From NCBI GenBank assembly GCA_033816765.1, contig CM066291.1, positions 434,001 through 498,000 on the forward strand: a DNA stretch of 64,000 bases, in the 5' to 3' direction. Each line of letters begins with the position of its first letter. Position 1 is the stretch's first letter. Shown in pieces: positions 1 through 11,650 of this stretch. Under the pieces are notes generated by a model that was not told the origin of the DNA, did no database searches, and saw only the letters and a list, made by a program, of their open reading frames with translations. The DNA is from Nothopassalora personata (lineage: Eukaryota; Ascomycota; Dothideomycetes; Mycosphaerellales; Mycosphaerellaceae). The position numbers were made by a program, and so were the translations under genes.

Positions 1-1078
1 CGTAGTTATTATAGACGTAAGCGTAAGAGCTCGAAGTCGCGTAAGAGCTCGAGGTCTAAGAAGAGTAGTAAGAGTAAGGAACCGAAGTCGCGCTACACTA
101 TTTACGACTCTACTATAACTACTAGTATTAAGTTATTAAGCAAGCCGAAGGCACCGAAGGAGTTCGACCCCTAGGATAATAAGGGCATTAAGTTCGAGGA
201 GTAGTAGCGTACCGCTAAAGCTAAGCTAGTAGTATCTAAGTACCGTACTATTACGGCTTCACTATAGAACGTCTAGAGCTAGCTTAAGAACTTAGCCTAG
301 AAGTATGTCAACTCTAAGATCCTAAGTCTTACTAAGGCTACGAACGGCATAATAGCGTCCTACACCTCGGTTAACGACATAATAGACAATCTAGCAGCCC
401 GCTACGGCACTCGTAATGCACACGCTACTACTATAACTAAGCTTACTACCCTAGAGTAAGGTGCTAATAAGAAGTTTAGCGACTTCTACCCTACCTTCCG
501 CGAGAATATAGACATCGTCGATCTAGATAGAGGCGCTATAGAAAAGAAGCTCGAAAAGGACTTCCTACTACGTAAGCTAAATACGAGATATAAGAACCGC
601 ATTATAAACGACGACACCGCTAACATAACCCTCGAGTAGGTTATAGCTACGCTATACAACTACGAGGATAAATTTGAGTAGTATAACCTTAAGTATAATA
701 AGAAGACCCCTAGCAATAAGAACACTAAGGGTAACGATAATAAGGACAGTAAGAAGGACGGAGCCGTAGGCGGAGGCGGAGGAAGAGGTAACTACACGTC
801 TACTAATCCTAACTCTAAGACTAAGTAGGCCGATCGCCTATAGAAGTACTAGTACCTATAGCTACTAGATGCTACTAAAGCATAAGTATACATCAACTAG
901 AACAAATGTATAAAGTGTAAGGAGGTAGGCTATCGTCGCGTCGACTACGACTAGTGCCTACTAAAGGATGTTAGCCGCCGCCCCTACGCGCCTAGCTACA
1001 ATCCGAGGAACAACTAACGTAATAGTAGTAATAACACTACCGGCGGCGGTTCGGAAAACGCGTAGTCTACTCCGTGAG
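1..1078 (+). pseudogene. Element V: RIP-degraded gag, 5' end outside window
   Basis: This is the capsid/nucleocapsid gene of a Ty3/gypsy retrotransposon, entering from the left window edge. The frame is followed by reading TAG/TAA as mutated Gln/Trp codons. A CX2CX4HX4C zinc knuckle lies near 907-950 (C-I-K-C, then K-E-V-G), but its His and last Cys now read Tyr, as RIP changes CAC to TAC/TAT and TGC to TAC. A Gly-rich linker (about 765-790) precedes it. CpA and TpG are nearly absent. The pol gene follows in the same orientation. Family-level identity rests on the knuckle and on the pol behind it; it cannot be functional. Confidence 0.75.
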
Positions 1079-1109
1079 CGTAACACGTAGTAGATAAGAC
1101 GAGTTAAAG

Positions 1110-4100
1110 TTACGAGATTACGAGTATAAAAAGGAGCCTCTAGATAGAGGTAAGGTTTTAAGCATATTAGTACACTCCCTACTAGTAGTAAACTATTCTA
1201 TAGATAAATATAACTTAGTAATAGCTTCTTATCTAGTTATGCTATATATAGTGAATAGAACGATCCCTACTTAATCCTTTTATAATGATAGTGCTAACTT
1301 AACGTACTTTAACATCGATTTTACGCATAGAAACGAACTTAATCTAATCTAATTACCTAACCCTATAGGGCTAATGTTAGTAGATAGCTAACCTACTAGT
1401 GAACTAATTACCTACAAAATAACGGTATAGATCCAAATTGGTAACTATGTTAAGACGCGAGTTAGTTACTATACATCGTTAGAATATAATATTATCCTCG
1501 GCCGCCTATAGCACGACGAGCATTAACCTATATTCTACTATGCGTCGGGTACTATAACCCTGTTTTTATAATACTACCGAGAGAACTACATATACGGAGA
1601 TAAACCTATGTACGTACAATCTATTAACGATAAAGGCGTTACACTGATAGGGATCTTATAGACCGAGATTCCTATACTAGAATCATCTACAACCCTAGCG
1701 TAATACGTTAAGCCTTATGTCGAGGATAAGGAGCTAGTAGTAGTGTAAGAAACGTACGCTATAAAGGTAGTAATAAGATACGCACTACCTCCGCCGGTTA
1801 GTGTATAGGAAGAACTAGAAGGTTCTTAGCACCTCCGAGAACCTCTACCTATAGACGGCCCCGACACCTTAAAGCGTCTAGCGCGGCGCACTACGAAGAA
1901 AGCGTCTACGCCCGAACTAGAGCCCGAAATCGACATTTAACCTATTACTACTAAAGTCCTAGGGCGTATAAGCCGCCGTAAAGGCTTTAAGGGATGTAAG
2001 ATTTACATAATGTAGATGTTCGACCTAAAAGAGGATTTAGATAGATAGGTAGCACGCGATCCCCTATCTACCTACGCGCTAAAGGCATTTAGTATACGTA
2101 CGAAGCTAGTATAAGGAGGTAACGCGGCTATGCTTATAGACAGTAACACCTAAGCGTTCATAGATAGCGAGAAGTAATAGGACACCTAGGGTAACTATAC
2201 CTAGCATAAATTGAACGCTTCCGCTATATCCGTAGATAACTACTAACGCTTTATGAACCCGAAGGATAAAGATTAAGACCCGATCCCGCTGTTACTACTA
2301 GAGTTCCGTAAGATAGTAAGACTATTTAGTCGTAAGGAGGTAGATAAGGTACCTCTACGACGACCGGGAGTTAATTATAAGATTAAGCTTAAGTCTAGCT
2401 AAATACTACCATTTCGAAGGCTATACTCCTTCTCTATACGAGAGAACGAGGTAATTAAGAAGTAGCTTAATAATTAGCTTAAGAAGGGCGCAATCTAACG
2501 TAGCGTATTACTAGTAGTAGCACCTGTCCTAATAGTAAAGAAGCTAGGAGGTAGGCTACGCGTATATGTTAACTACCGAGTATTAAATGCTATTACTACG
2601 AAGAGTCGATACCCTATTCCCCTCTTCTAGGAGACCTTAGACCGTATCGCCGGTACTTAGTAGTTCACTAAGTTAGATGTTATTACCGCATTTAACCGCA
2701 TCCGCATTGTAGCGGGCGACGAGTAGAAAATAGCCTTTATAACGAGGTATAGGCGGTTTAAATGCGTTATTATGCCTTTCGGCCTCTATAACGCCCCCGG
2801 CACGTTCTAGTTATTTATTAACGACACACTTCGCGAGTTCTTAGACGACTTTATGTCCTACTATCTAGATGATGCACTCGTGTTTAGTAAGACCCGCGAA
2901 GAACACGTGGAACACGTTATAAAAGTTCTAAAGCGCCTAGATAAAGTAGGCCTATAGCTTAATATTGACAAGTGCAAGTTCTTTAGGCACGAAACAACAT
3001 ACCTAGGAGTTATTATTACGAATAAGGGCATTAAGATAGACCCTAAGAAGATCGAATGCGTTAAGAACTAGCTAACACCCGCTAATGTTACCGACATACT
3101 ATCGTTTATAGGGTTTACTAACTTCTATCGTCGCTTTATTAAGAACTTTAGTAAGATCTGCCTACCTATAACTAGGTTAACTCGTAAAAATGTCCCCTAG
3201 TAATAGTTAGAGGCGTACTAGTAGTCCTTCGACGCTTTAAAGTAAGCGTTTATCGACGCGCCGACGCTAAAGCACTTCTATCTAGGAAGAGAGACGATTC
3301 TTAAAATAGATGCGTCGGACTACGTAATAGTAGCAGTCCTATCGTAGCGCGATAAGAACGGCGTCCTATATCCTATTATATATATGTCTAAGAAAATGGA
3401 CCCGTAATAATATAACTATAACATCTACGATAAAGAATTGCTAGCTATTATGTAAGCCTTTAAGGAGTAGCGCCCTAAACTTACCGTTAATGAGTTTGGT
3501 ATAGACGATTACGAGAATCTACCTAATCTAGAGTTAGTAGAGGATAAGCTAACACTCGTGTACTCTAACTATAAGAACTTAGAGTAGTTTATGAGTACGA
3601 AGCAGTTAAATCGTCGCTAAGTAAGGTAGGCCGAGTTCCTCTCTTAGTTCTTCTTTAAGATCGTGTATCGTCTAGGGGTGTAGGGTACTAAGCCTAATAG
3701 CCTTACGAGGAGATCTTAAGACTTGCTAATTCCCGGTAATCTAAGTAACCTACGCAATTAGTAGTAGCACTAGGTGCTACTAGGACTAGACCGCATCCTT
3801 AACTTGTCGTCGTCGCGAGTTCTAAACATTAGTACGAACGACGTAGTTACTCCGTTAACGACCGCGATCCGAGAATTGTATATATAGCCCGAAGCTAAAG
3901 AAGTAGTACGGCAACTAGAGAACGATTTGCTATGCTCCCTATTACGTAAATACCGACTAGATAATAGGCACGCTGTCCTAGTAGGAGGGATAATCTACAT
4001 AAAGAACATCTATAGAGGTTATAGCCTCTTTATACCTCCGGAATCTAGGGAAGTACTTAACGATAGCGTAGTGCCCGTACGTACTCGTATTACATAAGCC

Positions 4101-5480
4101 TTCTACGACTATGCGGTCGTAGGCTATATAGGCGATAAGAAGACGTACGAGTTAGTAGTACGTAACTACGTATAGCTAGGTATAGCACGTTTCGTAAAGA
4201 ACTATATACGGGCTTATAGGATTTACCGCATAAATAAGAGTACTAACATCTAATACCTAGGGCTTCTAAAGCCGCTACCGGTCCCCTTTATAGCGTGGGA
4301 GGATATTACGATAGACTTCGTGACTTATCTACTACTAGGCAAAAGTGCGCTAGATAGATAGACCTATAAAGATGCCCTAACCGTTACATGTCGACTTACG
4401 AAGGAAAAGCATATAATTCCGGTCTAGTTAATGTTAGCCGAGTACATAGCTCTCGTGTAGCTACGGTATATGTTTAGTAGACACGGACTCCTAAAGAGTA
4501 TAGTCTCCGACCGTAGTACATAGTAGGTCTCCGCATTCTAGAGAAGACTCTACGCTCTACTAGGAATTAAGTAGAAGCTATCGTTAGCATATTACCCTAA
4601 GACTAATAGATAATCTAAGAACACGAATAAGGTAATAGAGCAGTATTAGCGAATGTTCGTTAATTACGCCTAAGACGACTAGCTAGATTAGACTCCTCTC
4701 GCTAAGTTTATAGCTAATAACGTAGTGTTAGCTATAATAGGTGTATTACCTTTCTACGCTAATACTAGTCGTAACCTAAGGTTCTCTAAACTCGAGCTAG
4801 ACCTCCTAATGCTACTTATGCCCTATAAGTAACGCTTAGATGCTAAAGTAGTAGACCGCTTTATAGTAAAGATGTACGACATGTAGTAATACCTTCGATA
4901 GTAAATAGCCCTCGCTTAAGCTATATAAGCTAAGTACGCGAATTAGAACCGCACGCCTACGCCTCGTTATAATAAAGGAGATAAGGTATAGGTTAGTACT
5001 AAGAACTAGGCTATAGAGCGGCCTTCGAGAAAGATAGATGTTAGGTAGTCTAGACCCTACGTGATTACGGAGGTGCTTCCGGGTAACACCTATAAGGTTA
5101 AGCTACTACCTACTATAAATATCGTTAACTACTTTTATTCGTATCTCCTTACGCTAGTACACCTACCAGTTCTAGGATAAGTATAACTAGCTCCTCCGCC
5201 AATTCGCATTATTAACGATAAATAGCACGAGACCGACCCCGCCGAACCCGACTAGTAGGAAGTCGAGTAGATTTTAGAATGTAAGAAGAGATAGCCGCGT
5301 AGACTAGTACTAAGAGGAGGTAAGAAGCAGCCGTATTAGGAGTACTTAGTAAAGTACGTTAGATACAATCGGCCATCCTATAAAGCTACGGATTAGGTTA
5401 TTAAGACTACCGCCGCCTCTATAGCCGACTTTTACTATAACTACCCGCGAGTAACTAAACCACCTAGTTTTTAACCTCTA
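1110..5480 (+). pseudogene. Element V: RIP-degraded pol (PR-RT-RNaseH-IN-chromodomain)
   Basis: This is the polyprotein gene of a chromodomain-bearing Ty3/gypsy element. In order: a protease-like stretch ending in ILGR (about 1480-1530), reverse transcriptase at about 2330-3060 with Y-L-D-D kept near 2860-2875, RNase H at about 3270-3700, integrase at about 4090-4900, and a chromodomain-like segment (YLVKY..) at about 5240-5450. The integrase Asp residues read DFVT and SDRS, while the catalytic Glu has become Lys near 4617 (GAG to AAG, a TpG to TpA change). Dozens of in-frame TAG codons kill the gene. The frame seems to run on as a proline-rich tail to about 5700. No 3' LTR was identified. 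Confidence 0.8.
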
Positions 5481-6260
5481 GTAGACTAGGTACCGAATGA
5501 GAATGCTATAGGCATACGTATAGCCCGCGCACTAGCGTTAGCCGTAATAACGACGCTTACACCTACGATAGTAGAGGCTCTAATACCGATAGGACTAGGC
5601 CTCCGGACTTGTAAGAAAGGGAGCGATACGCGTCGCGATAACGATTCTTCTCGATAAATAGACCGAGTCTCTAAAGTAGTAGAGCACTAGCGTAGCGCGA
5701 GTTATAACGGACGTGAGGGCTTTAAAGCCTCTCTAGCGTACTAGCGTACTCTCCCGGTAAGTTTCCCCGGCCCCCGCCTCTTTATACGCGCTTACCGATC
5801 CTTTTAGTACGGTTACCGCTAAGGTTATAGGTACTATAGCTAATGCTTAGCTTACCTTTAGGTAGACGTATATACTACGGGCCCCGTTATAAAACTATCG
5901 CTAACCGAACCTTTAGTCCCGGGGGCGCCCTACGCGACCTCTAGCTAGGCTAGCGCCGCGTACGTTAGGCCTCGGCCTCCTCTAACTAGCCTTCGGGTAC
6001 CCTCGTCTTTCGCGCGGGCCGTAACCGGGCTATTATAGTATGTAGCTATCTCAAAAGGGATCGGGCTCCGCTACTTTTACGGCGGACGCCGCTAAAATAA
6101 AACACTCTTAAACTTACCTATGCCTTCTTACTTCTCTCTATCTCCTAAAAAGACTCCCTATCCTAAAAGAACGCCTACCTTTTCCTAAACGCCTATGTCT
6201 ACGCTAAATCCCTAGTAATCCTTACCTTTTCGCCTTTTCCCCCTTCTTTTTATATCCTAT
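5481..6260. other. Unassigned RIP-mutated stretch between V and U
   Basis: This lies between the chromodomain end of element V (+) and the chromodomain end of element U (minus), which converge here. The first part may be a C-terminal tail of V pol. From about 6110 to 6260 it is pyrimidine-rich on the + strand. I could not find LTR ends, a TSD or a convincing frame. Confidence 0.4.
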
Positions 6261-7044
6261 GCCTCCTTCAGTCCGTTATACGTTATTAGGTTACTATATT
6301 TCCTCTCGAAGTTATCCGCGGCTACTGTGTCCGCGAGGTACCCTAATAGTTCCTATATAGGGTTATAGTATCCGGTTTATTTTACTAGGACTTTACGTAC
6401 TCGGCCTCTACCTCTAACCGTAGTTCTAGCGTAAAGGATCTCTTCTACCTACTACTCTTCGTAAGACTCAATTATAATAGGGTCCGGCTGTTTATTATCG
6501 ATCTCTTATCTAGGTAAGGGGTCTTAGCTTATAGGTCGTAGTAAGTTAGGATAGAAGACCGGGTAGATCCCGTCGGGGATCCTAGATAAGCGTATAGACA
6601 ACGGTAAGATCACTTCTACTACCGTATACTTCGCGTGTCTATAGTTGAGGCTCTTCTTTAGTCGTATAGTAACATAGTTACGTAGATCTAGCTAAACTTT
6701 ATCGCCTATACGATAGATTAGTACGGGCTTCCTACCCCGGTTAGCGTAGTCCTCCTGTTTTTAGGCGGCTTCCGCTATACTCGCCTAATATAGGTCCGTA
6801 ATCTTTTATATCCTTTCTACGAATAGCGTTACCCGTTACGCGGCGTCTAACTAAGAGGTCTCTAGATCCGGTTATAACTAAATAGGTAATAGTGCCTCGT
6901 ATCCGTGTACCGCGAAGAAGGGGCTTATTCCTAGCCTAGCGTAATACCGCGCGTTTAGAGTAAGTTACGCCGTAGGGAGCTAGCGTTTCTAGTCGGACTG
7001 CTTATAGTTAATGTAGTTACGAAGGTAAGCCTAGACTTCCTAGT
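6261..7044 (-). pseudogene. Element U: RIP-degraded pol 3' end (integrase C-terminus and chromodomain)
   Basis: On the minus strand this reads as the C-terminal part of a chromovirus integrase. The conserved lysine/arginine-rich stretch and a 'PVFYPNLLRP' segment (family form HPVFHVSLLRP) are at about 6560-6720. A chromodomain-like KVLVKQTGYYNP stretch, where Q is a mutated Trp, is at about 6300-6390. It is the left half of element U; the right half is at 62027-64000. The two are separated by element X2, whose insertion duplicated CTAGT (7040-7044 and 62022-62026). RIP stops are throughout. Confidence 0.75.
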
Positions 7045-7415
7045 AATGTCTACTAACTACCCTATGTAGGCCTGTCCGAGTTATGGTGGTATAGAGCGGT
7101 GCTTACGTAAGTAGAGGTATTTGCCGGTCCCGGGACCGGGAAATTAGGTCACGTGACGAGTAGCGTAGTAGCTAGATAAAATAAGAGGATTGGTAGACCC
7201 TAAACCCCTATACCCTCTACTCGAGAGGTATAAATTGAATTGTTGCCTTAATGCTACGCTTATAATGCTTAGCTACGTAGTATATATCTTAATAGCTATA
7301 CTAGGTCCTACTAGCTTACCTAAATGTCTAATTAAACCTAAATGAAATTAGGGCAAGTTAGACCTAAGAGACCCCCTCTAAACCTAAGGTTAACATAACC
7401 TATTAGTCGTTAATA
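7045..7415 (-). repeat. Element X2: 3' LTR
   Basis: This 371-bp LTR is inverted relative to the X1 LTRs and matches the 371-bp LTR at 61651-62021. It is followed on the inner side by a purine tract on the minus strand (AATAGGGGAGGATA, 7416-7429), the expected plus-strand primer. Its outer flank CTAGT is repeated at 62022-62026. It contains the GGTCCCGGGACC palindrome (7126-7137). RIP has turned the terminal TG into TA. Confidence 0.9.
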
Positions 7416-8836
7416 TATCCTCCCCTATTACGAACCTGTCCTTAGGTTCTAAAGTAGTAAGCCTAGGTAAAATAGGTAGTGCAGTTAGTCGCTATAAGCT
7501 AAGGTAGTCTTATAGTAGTATAGTAGCTTACCCTACCATTTAGCTTAACATATAAGATGTTAGGTAATCCTAGGGCCTACTAGCGACAGTTTATAAAGAT
7601 CGAAAGGATCCTTCTAATAGAGACCGTAATAATAATATTAATAACCGCGACTCGCATCCGTCGTACTACACTAACGTATACTACGAAACTAGCGAGGGAA
7701 TAGATAGCTATGTTAGTATTAATCGAGCGGGCTAGATAGTCGAATAACGTAAACGCTATTTATAAGATAAGTAAGCGTTAGTACTAGTAACCTAATAAAT
7801 CTAAAGACGAGTCTACCGCGTAGCTAGAAATTAAGTTAAGGGAAGATAAGTAACTATAAGAAATAAGTAAGATCTAAGGACTAGAAGCACCCGTACCCGA
7901 AGTATTAACTAGAACTAGAACTAGAACTAGAACTAGAAACCTATAGGCTATAGCTATAGCCGGAAATTCAACTAGAAACAAGGAGCCTATAAACCCGTAC
8001 TAACCACTTAGTTCTACTTATTCTTACACAACTCCTTTATCTAGACCTACTCGTTATCGTAGCTAACACTAGTCTTACTAGACGCGTCCCTAAGTAGCTA
8101 GCTAGTAAAGTTCCTATAGTAGTTGCGGAAGAAGCTCTTATTACGCCCTTCGCTTATAAAGTACATCTACTCGAGAGTAGTAACTAAGCTAAGCTACTTG
8201 TCTATTAATTTCATAGCTCGGACGCGCTAATTATATATCTTCTTATAGAAGAGCTCCGAGTCTAGGCGGACCGTAGCATTAAGCTACCTTCTAGCATTAA
8301 GGATGACTTCGTTATCGTTCTAAGACTTTAAACTCGCTAGGGCATCGGATAGAGGGCTAATACCGCTAAGGTGTACGGCCGTAGGAAAAGGATAGCCGGG
8401 TACTAGGCGTCGATACTTAAATATAGCGCTCTCACTTAGCGTCTTTAAGTTACGATAGAGGTCTATTACCTAGTGCATGCTCTAGCTTCTCTAGAGTTTA
8501 AGATAGTCGTCGTCGCGGATCTCGATAAAGTAAGGGTTAATCTAACGTAGTATCCTCTTATGTACGGCCTACCTTATTAGAACGCCTATAGTAGTTACCC
8601 GCATTTGCCTAGCGCTTAGGTCCTCTCTAAACTAGCTAATACTGTTCTTACTTAGGTAATTCTAGACCCTAACCGAGAAGAAACGCTTAAATCGGCCGTC
8701 TTCTATGCAGTCGTTAGTCTAGTACTACTAGATGAACTCTCTAGTATTCCCTTTCTTATAAAAACCGTGTAAAAACTCCGGCCCACTAGTGCCCTCTAAG
8801 TTAAGAGAGTATAGTATATTAAGCCGGTTACTAGTC
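7416..8836 (-). pseudogene. Element X2: C-terminal part of the extra 3' reading frame (orfX)
   Basis: This stretch is the reverse complement of the end of orfX in X1 (roughly 33120-34540), including the six-base AACTAG tandem repeat (about 7911-7936). It is the RIP-dead C-terminal third of the large accessory frame described at 30900-34005. The homology ends abruptly at 8836, where the Z-old LTR begins. That the frame sits next to the X LTR in two independent copies shows it belongs to the X family and is not a chance neighbour. No domain was recognised. Confidence 0.8.
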
Positions 8837-9135
8837 TATTACGGTTCGGATGAAGGACGGTATAGGACGTAGTATAGGGAGGAAGAATTAGAAGATAAGA
8901 ACTAATCGCTAGGAAGAGGAAGGGACCCTACGTTCGGGTTACGTGCACGACCGCGCGCTTAGTGTATAGTCGAACACGACCGTAGAAGTAGCGTATAGAC
9001 GTATACGACTACACGACTAGGCGACCGGTCGAATAAATAGACGGACGCCTAACATCGGATAATATACGAGTCTCCTTTATATTTAGGAACGCTAAGAACC
9101 CTTATAGTTTCGATGCGTTCAACTTATGTTACTAT
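8837..9135 (+). repeat. Element Z-old: 5' LTR, left fragment (U3 and start of R)
   Basis: This fragment matches the 5' 299 bp of the complete LTR at 59872-60303. It contains the TATA-like CTTTATATTTAGG and GCGTTCAA (9115-9122), the proposed self-primer. The terminal TG has become TA. It is cut by insertion of X1, whose TSD ACTAT is at 9131-9135 and 34934-34938; the LTR resumes at 34939. Confidence 0.88.
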
Positions 9136-9507
9136 TATTAACGACTGTTTAGTTATGTCGACCTTAGGTTTAGAGAGGGAGTCCCTTAGGTCCAACTTGC
9201 CCTAATTTCATTTAGGTTTAATTAGACATTTAGGTGAGCTAGCGGGACCTAGTATAGCTATTAAGATATATACTACGTAGTTAAGCATTGTAAGCGTAGC
9301 ATTAAGGTAACAATTTAATTTATACCTCTCGAGTAGAGGGTATAGGGGTTTAGGTCCGCTAATCCTCTTGTTTTATCTAGCTACTACGCTACTCGTCACG
9401 TAACCTAATTTCACGGTCCCGGGACCGGCAAATACCTCTACTTACATAAGCGCCGCTCTATACTACTACAACTCGGATAGGCCTACATAGGGTAGTTAGT
9501 AGACATT
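9136..9507 (+). repeat. Element X1: 5' LTR
   Basis: A 372-bp LTR starting TATTAACGAC (TGTTAACGAC before RIP) and ending GACATT. It pairs with 34541-34933, which carries an extra ~21-bp internal duplication. It holds GGTCCCGGGACC at 9415-9426. The two X2 LTRs are the same family. Confidence 0.9.
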
Positions 9508-9800
9508 ATTTTAGTAGTTAATGAGGGGGGGTATTAAGTGTACACCCGGTAGCGTATTAGTATCTAGTTTATAAGGTTAAAATCACGGTTTAAGGTCTAA
9601 GGTTTACGGTTAAGGTCATTACTTAATGTTAAGGTTTAAGGTTAAGGTTTAAGGTTAAGGTTCAAGGTCGAGGTTCACGGTTAAGGTCAACTAAGGTCGA
9701 AAACACTTAAGGTCTAAGGTATTTAGTAACAATTACGGTTACAAGGTCCTATTAAGCAATAACTAGTATTAGCACATTCTAAAGTAAGTACTACGTAATA
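9508..9800 (+). repeat. Element X1: leader with AAGGTT-type tandem repeats
   Basis: This untranslated leader lies between the LTR and gag. From about 9570 to 9720 it is a degenerate array of 6-12 base units built on AAGGTT/AAGGTC. The same array occurs inverted in X2 (about 61480-61600). It is G-rich and superficially telomere-like, but the unit is not TTAGGG. No clear tRNA primer-binding site was seen directly after the LTR. Confidence 0.65.
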
Positions 9801-11650
9801 ATGGATACGGCTATATTACTAGAAAAACTTAGCACCTTTGCCGACATAGGTAGAGGCTACGAACAGCCTATAAACCCTACGAAAATGGAAGGGGTCTATA
9901 GGGATTCTGTCCCTTACGAGGGGATGGAGGAATCGGAGGAAGGGGAAACACCTAAATTTAGTAAAGAAGGGAGAAGCGGAACTAGCGCCGCTAAATTAGG
10001 TATAGGTATAGGAACGAACAGTACAATTGGAATAGATGCTATAACTGCCCTCTTTAGACGATTAGTAGTAGTAATGGAAAACGCTAGCCCTCGCTTTCTA
10101 CCTCTAGGAGGTGCTAAGAATCCGTTCTTTAATAGCACTAATGCTACTAAGTTCTAGGAGCGGTTTAGCGACCTAATAGACTAGTATCCGCCTCGGGCAT
10201 CTATTAAGAAGGATGATTTCTAGGGTAGGCTTAAGCGCAATTGCGAAACTACTATCCGGCGCGTAGTTATAAGACTGCCTAGGTAGCTCACTAATAAGGC
10301 ACGTTTTAGGAGGGCGTTCTTATTAGAGTTCTTAAGGTTTAACGCCTACTCGATATTAGGGAGTCGGGAATATCTTAAGGAGATTGTTAGGGCGTAGTAA
10401 GGTAAGAGGCCTAAAGAACAAGATGTGAAGGAATTCATCCGCCTATTTATATCCTTAAGTAACCTAATTGAACCTAAGGATTTAGATAATAGCTCCCGGA
10501 GTCGCCTCCTCCTTTAGGGATTGCTAGAGGGAGTTGCGAAAGCGGTCTACAAGGCTTGCGGGCTTTACCTAAAGTAACCTAAGAAGTTTAGGGACTTTTA
10601 GAGAATCCTCGATAAAGCTACTAGTATCGTAGATAGCGAGGAGGGATGGAAAGCTATACATATAGATTTCCCTCTTACTTTACCTTAGCTACACCGCTTA
10701 GTCGTAAAGTAAATGCCGCGCCTTAAGCCTAAGATTAACACGCTTAAGGAGGCTACTTCTAGGACTATTATTAATAATAACCTAATCTAGAAGGTAGCTA
10801 AAATAAGCATACGTGTATACTAGCGCGGTCGCGTTGCGGACGCGGGTACCTTCTACCCGAGCGAGAATTAACGCTCTATGTAACCGGAGAGGCCCGACCT
10901 AGATACTAAACTATAGGTTTACGTAATGTAGCGTCCCCTATCGTAGAATCGCGAATAGTCTAAAGCGATAGATGGTTGTTGCTACAACTGTAGTAGCTCG
11001 AAGTACTAGGCTAGCAATTGTAGGGCGATAAGGTCCTTAATATCCCGGGGCTACGTACACCTCGCCCCGAACAACTAGTAGTATCTAGGGAAAGAAGGCG
11101 ATCCGCGTCCTACTAAGTTTAACTTTCGGAGGGACTATAGTAAACCGAAACTACTCTACATACTCCCTCTACTCGAAGAATATTATAGGCCGATCGAGTT
11201 TAATAACTAGTATGAGATTTCTATACTACGTAAGTAATAGATAGGTAGGGACTATACTAGGGTAATAAAGGTTACGCCTCCTAATTATTCTAAGCCCCCT
11301 CCTAACTTTAGGCATTTAATGGAGTATAGCCCTTAGGACGCACGGTCTAGCTAAACGGAGAAGACTACTAGTGTATATTAGGTCTCATTCGGAGAAAGTA
11401 AAGTAGAGTAGGCGGTCGACTTAGGTAAACTTAACGAGGTATCTACCTATCCTATACAGTCTATTAAAGTGAAAGGGAAAGCACCCGTAGGCATCCTAAA
11501 GAATCCGTACCCGAGGACCCGGTCCTCGGCCTAGGAGCTACGAGCCCGAGCTAAGGCTACTAAGAAAGTTCGCCTACAATTAGAATAGGAGATCCGATAA
11601 GCTAAGATTAACTAGTAGGAGGTTGAAATGATTAACGAAGTTAGTACTTA
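9801..11650 (+). pseudogene. Element X1: RIP-degraded gag
   Basis: The gag gene opens at ATG 9801 and stays open for 118 codons, then continues in the same frame through RIP stops. A CX2CX4HX4C zinc knuckle is visible at 10981-11022 (C-Y-N-C, S-S-S-K, Y for His, then C); the His reads Tyr, as RIP predicts. The N-terminus is matched by a 116-codon frame in X2 (61027-61377), with substitutions scattered along it. The capsid region has no obvious retained domain signature. It was the structural protein of the X particle; it is now dead. Confidence 0.75.

Noticed and set aside
7045..9507. Inverted LTRs at 7045-7415 and 9136-9507 as ends of one element
   Set aside because: They are in opposite orientation and belong to X2 and X1; each has its own TSD partner far to the right.
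9570..9720. Possible interstitial telomere repeat
   Set aside because: The units are AAGGTT/AAGGTTT variants, not TTAGGG, and the same array is a fixed part of the X leader in two elements.
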